NCBI RefSeq assembly: GCF_024137025.1
Contig: NZ_JAMYJR010000037.1
Location: 100,589 to 164,588 of the forward strand
DNA length: 64,000 nucleotides
Reading direction: 5' to 3'
DNA from: Paractinoplanes aksuensis
Lineage (GTDB): Bacteria; Actinomycetota; Actinomycetes; Mycobacteriales; Micromonosporaceae
Shown here piece by piece: positions 16,703-24,452 of the stretch (position 1 is the first letter of the stretch; the number at the start of each line of letters is the position of its first letter). Below the pieces are notes generated by a model. The model was not told the DNA's origin, ran no database searches, and worked only from the letters and a program-made list of their open reading frames with translations. The translations under genes were made by a program, and so were the position numbers.

Positions 16703-18564
16703 CAGGCCTCCGAGAAAGAATCGCCGCGGGCCGCATCGAGCCGGTCGAGCTCCCGCAGTATGTCCAGCGCCAGTGCGGCGGAGGTACCGGGCCGCTCGGT
16801 GCGGATCTCGCGGGCCCGGCGCAACGTGATGTCGACCCGTTGCAAGGTGTTGCGCAACCCGGGGCCGCCCTCGGCACTGCCGTTGAGCAGCTCGCGGTCG
16901 TAGATCTGCTCGGCCTCACGCAGGAGATCGCCGGCATAGTTGGCTAGCTCTTCGTTGCGGCTCGGCGGCTGGTCGAGCACCTTGGCCACGGTGACCAGCG
17001 CCTCGACCACACGTTCGGTGTAGTACCAGGAGGTCTTCTGGCCGGAACGGCCCAGCTCGGGAAAGACCCGGGACGCGTCGTCCCACAGTCCGGAGCCCTG
17101 GCCCGACTGCAGCCGGCGCCGAGCCAGGTGGTCCCACACCTGGTCGCCCAGATCGAGCAGGCGTGAGCGTTCCTCGGGGTCGCCGATCAGTGCGGCGACG
17201 TTGGCCGAGCGCAGCAGCAGCAGCGCCGCGAACTCCGGCACCGACCAAGCCAGCAGCGGCAGCTTCTCGTCAGTGTCGACCGGTTCGTCGCTGCCGCCGA
17301 GGGCCAGCCGCACGCCGGGGTAGTGCATGACCAGGTTGGGGTCGTCCACGACCGCGCGGCTCGTGATGCGCGCGCGCTCGGCCAGCGTGGCCAGGATGCG
17401 TCCGACCCGGGCGAGCTCGGCGTCGCTGCTGCGGACCTGTTCGAGGCCTTTCACCGCGAGGGCGGTCACCTGGAGGGTGAAGTAGTCGGACTGTTCGCCG
17501 TCGGTCGTTCGCCAGGGAATGTTCTCGAGCGGCCACTTACCGCTCTCGCCGAAGGTCGCCACCGTCGCCCAGTAGGTGCGGGTCAGGTCGGACCGCAGCT
17601 GGAGAGCACGAGCCAGGCGCTGCTGTTCCTCGTTGAGCAGACCCAGGATGCGCGTACGTTCGGAGAACAGGTTCTCGACCGCGTTGAGCGCGATGACCGT
17701 GAAGTAGAGGTAGGGCTTGTCCTGGCCGACGCCGGGGGCCTGCTCACCGATCTTCTCCACGGTGTCGATCTTCGGCGCGCCCCGGACGACGGTCCACGAC
17801 CAGCCGCATTCGAACAGGCGGTCCGGCAGTTCCAGGTCGTTGGTCTGGCCGGATCCGATCAGGACCTCGCGGAAACTGGCGATGGTCTGACGGAGCCGGA
17901 GATGGAGCTGGTGGACCACGGCGCGGCGCGGCATCGAGTTCTGATTGACGGTGGTGCAGAGCCGGTCGCCCTCCGGCGAGTCGACCGCGAAGACGTTGAC
18001 AGAGAAGCTGCGCAGCAGGCCGACCATGGCCGCGCTCAACCGCAGGCTGGCCGCCGCCTCAAGTCCGCCGATCGCCGATCGCATGTCTTCCCGGGTCACC
18101 GATCGCCGGTAGACCCGGACGAAACCGAGGGTGGCCAGGGAGAGCGTGATGGAGAGGGCGTACGAGTCGACGATCGGGAGGCCCTGCAGCTCGGGCGGCG
18201 CGGTTTTGTCGACGTGGTCTGTTTCGAGCAGCTCGTAGTAGCTGCCGCCGGAGAACACCGCTGTGCCGTCCTCGGTATAGCGCTCGAAATAGTCGTTCAG
18301 CAGCTTGGTTATTACGCGCGGAATATCGGTGGCGGTACCCATCCGCCGCAACGCGTGCACCATTCGGTCGGCCGTCTGGTCGGGACGGTCGAGGTTGAAT
18401 GCTTCGATCTGGGTGGCCGGAAGGAGCAGGCAAAGTAGCTGCTCGGCGTCGCTGATCGAGTTGCCGCCGAATCGGCCGCCGGAGGCCCACTCACCATTGT
18501 CCCAGGAGGTTCGGGCCAGGGCCTCCCAGACATCCAACAACTGCTGCCGCGGCTGCAATCTCAT
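16702..18564 (-). CDS. SCO2524-family protein
   Basis: 620 residues, the largest member of the set and first gene of the coupled operon with the SCO2523- and SCO2522-type genes. The conserved opening is MRLQPRQQLLDVWEALAR followed by RNSISDAEQLLCL-like GGNSISDAEQLLCLLLP. The rest is alpha-helical with Trp/Tyr-rich signatures (SWYYTERVVEALVTVA) and no signal peptide or membrane span. No catalytic motif recognised. The ATG at 18564 is chosen because family homology begins there; an in-frame GTG-like upstream start at 18639 would add 25 non-conserved residues. Likely a structural or adaptor protein for the P-loop partner. Confidence 0.78.
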   Translation of the reverse strand: MRLQPRQQLLDVWEALARTSWDNGEWASGGRFGGNSISDAEQLLCLLLPATQIEAFNLDRPDQTADRMVHALRRMGTATDIPRVITKLLNDYFERYTEDGTAVFSGGSYYELLETDHVDKTAPPELQGLPIVDSYALSITLSLATLGFVRVYRRSVTREDMRSAIGGLEAAASLRLSAAMVGLLRSFSVNVFAVDSPEGDRLCTTVNQNSMPRRAVVHQLHLRLRQTIASFREVLIGSGQTNDLELPDRLFECGWSWTVVRGAPKIDTVEKIGEQAPGVGQDKPYLYFTVIALNAVENLFSERTRILGLLNEEQQRLARALQLRSDLTRTYWATVATFGESGKWPLENIPWRTTDGEQSDYFTLQVTALAVKGLEQVRSSDAELARVGRILATLAERARITSRAVVDDPNLVMHYPGVRLALGGSDEPVDTDEKLPLLAWSVPEFAALLLLRSANVAALIGDPEERSRLLDLGDQVWDHLARRRLQSGQGSGLWDDASRVFPELGRSGQKTSWYYTERVVEALVTVAKVLDQPPSRNEELANYAGDLLREAEQIYDRELLNGSAEGGPGLRNTLQRVDITLRRAREIRTERPGTSAALALDILRELDRLDAARGDSFSEA

Positions 18565-18781
18565 AGCCTGAACCCCGTCCACGACTTGACTGCCACGCCC
18601 GGGTGATCCCACGAGTGGCGGCTGGAGGCGATTGACCACAGCTTAGTCGACAGTGGCCAGAAGACGGTTGGCAATTACTCTGCGAGTGAGCGCTGACCTG
18701 GGACAAGTACCACCAGCCGGTGACACTTGGAATTGATCTTGTAGCCAATCTCGACCTTGGATCGCAACAAGCACGGGGCGA

Positions 18782-18814
18782 AAGGCCGGGCATCCCCCTG
18801 AGATGCCCGGCCTT
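18782..18814 (-). terminator. Hairpin terminator after glucuronoyl esterase gene
   Basis: A perfect 13-bp stem: AAGGCCGGGCATC (18782-18794) pairs with GATGCCCGGCCTT (18802-18814), with a 7-nt loop. It begins ten bases past the stop of the esterase gene. Confidence 0.82.
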
Positions 18815-18823
18815 CGGCGGTTC

Positions 18824-20395
18824 TCAGGGCGAAGTGCAGGTCAAGACCGGGTTTCCGTACGAGCCATTGCCCTGGAAGCCGAACTCGGTGCTGGCCCCCG
18901 CGGCGATGCGGCCGTTGAACTCGACGTTGCCGAATCGCACCGCTCCGGAGGTGGCGCTCCGCGTCACGTTCCAGGAATTGCTGATCGTCGTGCCCGCCGG
19001 CAACGTCACCCCGACGCTCCAGCCGTTCACCGCTGTGGCGCCCGCGGTGACCTTGATCGTGGCGACGAAGCCGCCGGTCCAGGCGTTGAGCGAAGCGGTC
19101 GCGGCGCACGCGCCACCAGCGGTCGGCGGTGGTGTCGTCGGAGGCGGCGTGGTCGGGGGCGGTGTGCTGCCGTCCAGCGCCGGCGTCGTCCAGTCGACCC
19201 AGTCGGCCAGGCGGCCCTGGGCCCGGCTCGAGATCCGGATGGCGCCGGGGTCGTTGCCGGTCTTGAGCAGGAACTTGCGGATGTTCTGCTGCAACGGCGT
19301 CCGCCACTCGGCCCGGTCGGCGCAGTGCGTGCCGTCGCTGACGTCCGACCAGTACGAGATGTTGTCGCCTGCGCCGAGAGCCCGGTAGACCTCGGCCGCC
19401 CCCAGCGCGGCCACGCTCGCCGACCGCGGCCCGAGGTTCGCGATGTGTGGGTTGTCCATGATGAACAGTCCGCGTGGCGCCACCATCGCCGCGATCTGGT
19501 GGGTGTCGACCGGCAGCCGGTTCGGACTGCCGGTGAACGTGCCGAACGCGTCGCCGAGCCACGGCTGTTCCCCGTACGCGGAGGACAGGCTCTGCGCACC
19601 CTCGCCGGGCACCCCGCGGAAGATCGGCGCGCCCGCCGTGCCCGACTCGATCGGCATGGTCAGGGTGATGCGCTGGTCGAACGCCCCGATCACGAAGGCA
19701 CCCTTGCCGAACCGGGAGCAGCCGGTCACGCCGGTGGCGTCGGCCCGCAGCACGCTGCCGCCGGACTGCTCAAGCACGTCGATGATCCGGCTGACCCCCC
19801 ATGACCAGGCCATGAGCAGGCCGGTCGGGCTGGTCGCGCCGTAGATGCTGTAGAACGCGCCCTGTTTGTTGCTGCGGCCGGTGCCTTCCTTGCCCACCGC
19901 GTACGGGTCGTAGTTGATGACCGCCGCCCCGGCCGCCTTGATCGCGGCGGTGTCGGCGCCGAACCCGCCGAGGACGACGACGGCCGGGAACGGGCCGGTG
20001 CCGCTGGGCAGCTCGACCCGGGCCGAAAAGCTGGAACTGCGGCCCTGGTCGGTGACGTTGACGGTGATCGACGTGCTGGAGACGGTGCCGGTGACCGACT
20101 GCGGCCGGGCCGGCTTCTCGCCGTACACGAACTTCTCGGCCAGGCGCTTGATCTCGTTGCGCCGGCAGGTCCATTCGGCGCGGGTGGTGATGCGGGTGCC
20201 GTCGAGCTTGCGGAACGGGTCGGGCAGCTTGGCGTTGGTGGGCAGCGAACCGGCGTCGGGGAGGGTGGGGGCGGCGCAGGCCGAGCCTTCGTTCTCGGGG
20301 GCGGCGAAGGCGGGGACGGCCATGACCGCCACGCCGATCGTGAGTGCGGTCGCGAGCACCACGATCGACGAGCGGATCCGGGGGCGGACGATCAC
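18824..20395 (-). CDS. Secreted CE15 glucuronoyl methylesterase with CBM2
   Basis: A 523-residue exported esterase that cuts ester links between lignin and glucuronic acid of xylan. Signal peptide to about residue 33 (VPAFA|APENEG). The alpha/beta-hydrolase catalytic domain (about 40-405) shows the CE15 elbow GCSRFGKGA with nucleophile Ser, a Glu in PIESGT and the catalytic His in SDGTHCADR. A Thr/Pro linker leads to a C-terminal CBM2 cellulose-binding module (about 425-523; GACAATASLNAWTGGF...WNVT). Start: GTG at 20395 with GGAAGGAG seven bases upstream; a longer frame would swallow the CebR-like operator just upstream. The operator implies induction by cello-oligosaccharides. Confidence 0.93.
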   Translation of the reverse strand: MIVRPRIRSSIVVLATALTIGVAVMAVPAFAAPENEGSACAAPTLPDAGSLPTNAKLPDPFRKLDGTRITTRAEWTCRRNEIKRLAEKFVYGEKPARPQSVTGTVSSTSITVNVTDQGRSSSFSARVELPSGTGPFPAVVVLGGFGADTAAIKAAGAAVINYDPYAVGKEGTGRSNKQGAFYSIYGATSPTGLLMAWSWGVSRIIDVLEQSGGSVLRADATGVTGCSRFGKGAFVIGAFDQRITLTMPIESGTAGAPIFRGVPGEGAQSLSSAYGEQPWLGDAFGTFTGSPNRLPVDTHQIAAMVAPRGLFIMDNPHIANLGPRSASVAALGAAEVYRALGAGDNISYWSDVSDGTHCADRAEWRTPLQQNIRKFLLKTGNDPGAIRISSRAQGRLADWVDWTTPALDGSTPPPTTPPPTTPPPTAGGACAATASLNAWTGGFVATIKVTAGATAVNGWSVGVTLPAGTTISNSWNVTRSATSGAVRFGNVEFNGRIAAGASTEFGFQGNGSYGNPVLTCTSP

Positions 20396-20418
20396 GAGGC
20401 TTCTCCTTCCGGGGAAGT

Positions 20419-20432
20419 TGGGAGCGCTCCCG
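20419..20432. promoter_or_regulatory. CebR-type operator
   Basis: TGGGAGCGCTCCCG, matching the CebR cellulose-use operator TGGGAGCGCTCCCA at 13 of 14 positions, with a perfect 12-bp palindrome core (20420-20431). It lies 24 bases upstream of the glucuronoyl esterase start, where a bound repressor would block transcription. Confidence 0.8.
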
Positions 20433-20468
20433 AGTTTCAGACGAGCCATCGAAAGAAGTCAATAGCTA

Positions 20469-20540
20469 CCGGAAGTTTCGGTCGACCTGATCGCGGCACA
20501 CGCAAGTTCGTCCGTGGTGAACCATCACTGAAACTTCCGG
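20469..20540. repeat. Inverted repeat pair in divergent control region
   Basis: CCGGAAGTTTC (20469-20479) and GAAACTTCCGG (20530-20540) are perfect 11-bp inverted copies, 61 bp apart start to start, between the esterase and efeU genes. Each is itself a near-palindrome (CCGGAAGTTTCGG). Possibly a pair of regulator sites. Confidence 0.5.
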
Positions 20541-20607
20541 GCACCCATCCGTTATCGAGCGTGAGTTGACTTCTACAACTGAATAAAAGAAGGTAAGCCT
20601 CAGCTAG

Positions 20608-20626
20608 TTAGGGTTGGCTTACCTGA
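20608..20626. promoter_or_regulatory. IdeR/DmdR-type iron box
   Basis: TTAGGGTTGGCTTACCTGA matches the actinobacterial iron-box consensus (TTAGGTTAGGCTAACCTAA) at 15 of 19 positions and ends nine bases before the efeU start. An inverted 9-bp repeat, AGGTAAGCC (20591-20599) and GGCTTACCT (20616-20624), suggests a second overlapping dimer site. Iron-loaded repressor here would shut off the operon. Confidence 0.78.
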
Positions 20627-20634
20627 GGAGTTCC

Positions 20635-21465
20635 ATGACCGCCATCTACCTGATCGGGCTCCGTGAGGGGCTGGAGATCACGCTGGTGGTCTCCATCCTG
20701 GTCGCGTTCCTGGTCAAGACCGACCGGCGGCCGCTGCTCAAGTGGGTGTGGGGCGGGGTCGCCGTGGCCGCCGTGCTCTCCATCGGCTTCGCGGCGCTGC
20801 TCCAGTTCGGCGTGGCCCGCCTGTCGTTCCTGCACCAGGAGCTCTTCGAGGCCATCGCGTCGCTGGTCGCGGTCACCTTCGTGACCTGGATGATCTTCTG
20901 GATGCGGCGGATGGCCCGGCAGATGGGTCAGGAGCTGCGCGGACGCCTCGAGGACGCGATTCTCATCGGGCCGTGGGCCATCGTCGGCGTGGCCTTCCTG
21001 GCCGTGATCCGCGAGGGCCTCGAGACCTCGATCCTGTTCTACGCGGCGGCGCAAGGGGCCACCGACAGCGTCCGCCCGCTGATCGGCATCTCACTCGGGC
21101 TGCTCACCGCGATCGTGTTGGGCTGGCTGCTCTACATCAGCGCGCTGCGGATCAACCTCACCCGCTTCTTCACCTGGACCGGCGCGCTGCTCGTGCTCGT
21201 GGCGGCCGGGATCTTCAAGTACGGGGTGCACGACTTCCAGGAGGCCGGGGTGCTGCCCGGTCTCAACAACACGGCGTTCGACATCAGCGCCTCGTGGCCG
21301 CCCGAGGCGTGGTACGCCGAACTGCTGCGCGGCATGGTCAATTTCACGCCCGCGCCCACGGTGCTCGAGACGATCGCCTGGCTCGCCTACGGCATCCCCG
21401 TACTAGTGATCTTCCTCTGGCCGCAACGACCGGCCCTCACGCAAGCGCCTGCACTGAGCAAATAG
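20635..21465 (+). CDS. efeU: High-affinity iron permease EfeU (FTR1 family)
   Basis: A 276-residue, seven-helix inner-membrane iron permease. Two REGLE motifs that coordinate ferric iron are at residues 10-14 (LREGLE) and 126-130 (VIREGLE), as in yeast Ftr1 and E. coli EfeU. The ATG at 20635 follows GAGGAG by four bases. It starts the efeU-efeO-efeB operon; the next gene begins seven bases after its stop. Iron is thought to be delivered after handling by EfeO and EfeB outside the membrane. Regulated by the iron box immediately upstream. Confidence 0.95.
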   Translation: MTAIYLIGLREGLEITLVVSILVAFLVKTDRRPLLKWVWGGVAVAAVLSIGFAALLQFGVARLSFLHQELFEAIASLVAVTFVTWMIFWMRRMARQMGQELRGRLEDAILIGPWAIVGVAFLAVIREGLETSILFYAAAQGATDSVRPLIGISLGLLTAIVLGWLLYISALRINLTRFFTWTGALLVLVAAGIFKYGVHDFQEAGVLPGLNNTAFDISASWPPEAWYAELLRGMVNFTPAPTVLETIAWLAYGIPVLVIFLWPQRPALTQAPALSK

Positions 21466-21472
21466 GAGAACC

Positions 21473-22606
21473 ATGCGCACCCCTCGCCTGATCGCCCTCG
21501 TGGCCGCCACCGCGGCGGCGGTCCCGCTTGCCGCGTGCGGCGGCAACGACTCCGGATCCGACGCCGCGTCGAGCGACAAGATCGCCGTTGACGCCTCGGA
21601 CACCGAGTGCAGGGTCGCCACGGCCGAGTCCGCCGCCGGCACAACGACGTTCACCATCGCCAACAAGGGCAACAAGGTCACCGAGTTCTACGTCTACGCG
21701 CCGGGCGACCGGGTGATGGGCGAGATCGAGAACATCGCCCCCGGGCTGTCCCGCGAGCTGATCGTCGAGCTGGCCGCGGGCACGTACGAGACGGCCTGCA
21801 AGCCCGGCATGATCGGCAAGGGCATCCGCAACGCCTTCCAGGTCTCCGGCTCGGCCGCGCCGCTCACCGAGGACGCCAAGCTGGCCCAGGCGACGAAGGA
21901 CTACCAGCGCTACGTGAAGAGCCAGACCGGCGCCCTGATCGACAAGACCACCGAGTTCGTCAACGCGGTCAAGGCCGGCGACATCGAGAAGTCGAAGGCG
22001 CTCTTCCCGATCGCCCGCACCTACTGGGAGCGGATCGAGCCGGTGGCCGAGAGCTTCGGCGACCTCGATCCCAAGATCGACGCGCGTGAGGCCGACCTCG
22101 AGGCGGGCCAGGAGTGGACCGGCTTCCACAAGATCGAGAAGGGCCTGTGGGTGGCCAAGGACGTCAGCAAGTCGGGCCCGACCGCCGACCAGCTGCTCGT
22201 CGACGTCAAGACCATCGTGGACAAGGCCAACACCGTCACGCTCTCACCGGTGCAGCTCGCCAACGGCTCCAAGGGCCTGCTCGACGAGGTGGCCACCGGC
22301 AAGATCACCGGTGAGGAGGACACCTTCTCGCACACCGACCTGTGGGACTTCGCGGCCAATGTCGAGGGCTCGCAGGCGGCCATCGCAGCGCTGCGCCCGG
22401 CCCTGGAGGAGAAGGACGCGGCCCTGGTCAAGACCCTCGACGAGCGGTTCGCGGCGGTCGAGGCGGCGCTCGAGAAGCACCGCGACGGCGACGGCTGGAA
22501 GCTGCACAACACGCTCAGCCAGGCCGACCTCAAGACGCTCAGCGACGAGATCAACGCGCTCTCCGAGCCGATCAGCAAGGTGGCCGCGCTCGTCGCCGGC
22601 AAGTGA
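21473..22606 (+). CDS. efeO: Iron uptake lipoprotein EfeO with cupredoxin and M75 domains
   Basis: 377 residues, exported as a lipoprotein (lipobox LAAC, Cys at residue 22). An N-terminal cupredoxin-like domain (about 35-125) precedes the M75/imelysin domain (about 135-377), with the HXXE metal motif HKIEKGLW. In the Efe system EfeO binds ferrous or ferric iron at the cell surface and passes it to EfeU. This is the full two-domain form. A strong hairpin lies between its stop and efeB, which could reduce efeB expression. Confidence 0.95.
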   Translation: MRTPRLIALVAATAAAVPLAACGGNDSGSDAASSDKIAVDASDTECRVATAESAAGTTTFTIANKGNKVTEFYVYAPGDRVMGEIENIAPGLSRELIVELAAGTYETACKPGMIGKGIRNAFQVSGSAAPLTEDAKLAQATKDYQRYVKSQTGALIDKTTEFVNAVKAGDIEKSKALFPIARTYWERIEPVAESFGDLDPKIDAREADLEAGQEWTGFHKIEKGLWVAKDVSKSGPTADQLLVDVKTIVDKANTVTLSPVQLANGSKGLLDEVATGKITGEEDTFSHTDLWDFAANVEGSQAAIAALRPALEEKDAALVKTLDERFAAVEAALEKHRDGDGWKLHNTLSQADLKTLSDEINALSEPISKVAALVAGK

Positions 22607-22612
22607 TTCGTG

Positions 22613-22640
22613 AAGCCGGGCCCCTCGGCGGGCCCGGCTT
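22613..22640 (+). terminator. Hairpin between efeO and efeB
   Basis: A perfect 11-bp stem (AAGCCGGGCCC, 22613-22623; complement 22630-22640) with a 6-nt loop, followed by TCGTCG. It may act as a partial terminator or mRNA-stability element inside the operon. Confidence 0.65.
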
Positions 22641-22668
22641 TCGTCGTACGTGGGAAGGGTCTTGAACA

Positions 22669-23904
22669 ATGAAGCGGCGCAGGGTGATCGGGCTGGCCGG
22701 TGCGGGCGCAGTGGCCGCGGCGGCGGCCGGCGCTGTGGCCTGGCGCGCCGAGGGTGGCGAACCAGCGGCCACCCCGGCCCCCGACCGGATCAGCTTCTGG
22801 GGCGAACGGCAGGCCGGCATCATCACCCCGGCGCAGGACCGGCTGCATTTCGTCGCGTTCGACGTGATCACCAAAGACCGGGCCGCGCTGGTCGACATGC
22901 TGGAGTCGTGGACGGCCGCCGCCGCGCGCATGACCCAGGGCCAGGAGGCAGGCACACTGGGCGCGGTCGGCGGCTTGCGCGAGGCGCCGCCCGAGGACAC
23001 CGGCGAGGCGCTCGGCCTGCCCGCGGCCGATCTGACCCTGACCATCGGCTTCGGGCCCAGCCTGTTCGACGCCCGGTTCGGGCTGCGGGACCGGAAGCCG
23101 GCCGCGCTGGCCGACCTGCCCAAGTTCCCGGGCGACACGATCGACCCGGCCATCTCGGGCGGGGACCTCTGCGTACAGGCCTGCGCCAACGATCCCCAGG
23201 TGGCGGTGCATGCCGTCCGCAACCTCGCGCGCATCGGCATGGGCGTGGTCAGCGTCCGCTGGTCGCAGCTCGGCTTCGGGCGGACGTCGTCGACCTCGAC
23301 CGCGCAGGCGACCCCGCGCAACCTGTTCGGTTTCAAGGACGGCACGGCCAACCTCAAGGCCGAGGAGACCACGCTGCTCGACGACCACCTGTGGGTGCGC
23401 GCGGGCGACGGGCCGGACTGGATGACCGGCGGGTCGTACCTGGTCACCCGCAAGATCCGGATGCTGATCGAGACGTGGGACCGGACCTCGTTGCTCGAGC
23501 AGGAGACGATCGTCGGCCGCGACAAGGGCGAGGGCGCGCCGCTGAGCGGTCACGGCGAGTTCGACGAGCCCGACTTCGCCGTGCGGGGCGACGACGGCGA
23601 ACCGCTGATCGCTCCGATCGCCCACGTGCGCCTGGCCCACCCGACCCAGAACAACGGCGCCCGGCTGCTGCGGCGTGGGTACAACTTCGTCGACGGGTCG
23701 GACGGGCTGGGGCGGCTCGACGCGGGGCTGTTCTTCATCTCGTACCAGCGGGACCCGCACCGGCAGTTCGTGCCGGTGCAGACCCGGTTGGCCCGGCAGG
23801 ACGAGATGAACGAATACATCCGGCACGTATCGAGCGGTCTCTTCGCCTGCCCGCCGGGCCTGCCGGCGGCGGACGACTTCTGGGGGCGCTCGCTCTTTGC
23901 ATGA
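22669..23904 (+). CDS. efeB: Tat-exported DyP-type heme peroxidase EfeB
   Basis: 411 residues. A twin-arginine leader (MKRRRVIGLAG, hydrophobic to about residue 25) exports the folded, heme-loaded protein. The DyP signature GFKDGTANL carries the catalytic Asp, and the C-terminal half has the heme-ligand region (IAHVRLAHPTQNN) and SYQRDPHRQFVPVQ. In EfeUOB this enzyme oxidises Fe(II) or extracts iron from heme at the cell surface. The start is 62 bp after efeO, beyond a hairpin. Confidence 0.95.
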   Translation: MKRRRVIGLAGAGAVAAAAAGAVAWRAEGGEPAATPAPDRISFWGERQAGIITPAQDRLHFVAFDVITKDRAALVDMLESWTAAAARMTQGQEAGTLGAVGGLREAPPEDTGEALGLPAADLTLTIGFGPSLFDARFGLRDRKPAALADLPKFPGDTIDPAISGGDLCVQACANDPQVAVHAVRNLARIGMGVVSVRWSQLGFGRTSSTSTAQATPRNLFGFKDGTANLKAEETTLLDDHLWVRAGDGPDWMTGGSYLVTRKIRMLIETWDRTSLLEQETIVGRDKGEGAPLSGHGEFDEPDFAVRGDDGEPLIAPIAHVRLAHPTQNNGARLLRRGYNFVDGSDGLGRLDAGLFFISYQRDPHRQFVPVQTRLARQDEMNEYIRHVSSGLFACPPGLPAADDFWGRSLFA

Positions 23905-23935
23905 GTCTCACAGGAAGCATCGATAGGGTCTCCCG

Positions 23936-24307
23936 GTGAGCGGCAGGCGGCGGCCCGGTCAACTCGAGACCGAGATCATGACGGTGCTCGATGCCGCGCT
24001 GCGGCCCCTGACTCCCGGTGAGGTCCGTGATGCCCTCGAACCGGACGGATCGCTCTCCTACAGCACAGTTGTGACGACTCTCACGCGCCTGTTCGAGAAG
24101 GGCGCGGTGGCCCGACATCGGGACGGAAGGGCCTTTCGGTACGGGGCATTGAGTGCCCCGGCCGGCCTCGTCGCCGATCGGATGAGCCGTCTGATGGAGG
24201 TTGAACCCGACAGAGCGACGGTTTTGCGCCGTTTCGTAAGCAATCTCAGTGCCGACGACGAGCGTCTGCTGCGTGAACTTCTGGAAGAGGATCCCTCCGA
24301 AGGCTGA
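23936..24307 (+). CDS. BlaI/MecI/CopY-family repressor
   Basis: 123 residues with a winged helix (about 7-75: GQLETEIMTVL...TPGEVRDALEP..LSYSTVVTTLTRLFEKGAV) and a C-terminal dimerisation helix region. The GTG at 23936 is the start. Family repressors usually pair with a BlaR1-type M56 sensor protease, which is absent here, so another signal probably controls it. It could regulate the exporter gene 145 bp downstream or itself. Confidence 0.88.
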   Translation: MSGRRRPGQLETEIMTVLDAALRPLTPGEVRDALEPDGSLSYSTVVTTLTRLFEKGAVARHRDGRAFRYGALSAPAGLVADRMSRLMEVEPDRATVLRRFVSNLSADDERLLRELLEEDPSEG

Positions 24308-24452
24308 AACGCGCGGGTGACTCGCTTCCTGAGGGCATGCTGAAAACGGGATGCTGCTGGAAACGAAGCAGTGGCAGCATGGACGCTTCTGTGCGCGCGT
24401 GGGGGTTCGTATGGCGCGCGGCTGAGAAGGCAGAAACTGGGGGAGTTCTCTC

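Noticed and set aside
20396..20449. A longer N-terminus for the glucuronoyl esterase starting at 20449
   Set aside because: It would put the CebR-like operator inside the coding region, and the GTG at 20395 has a strong GGAAGGAG site and a better signal peptide.
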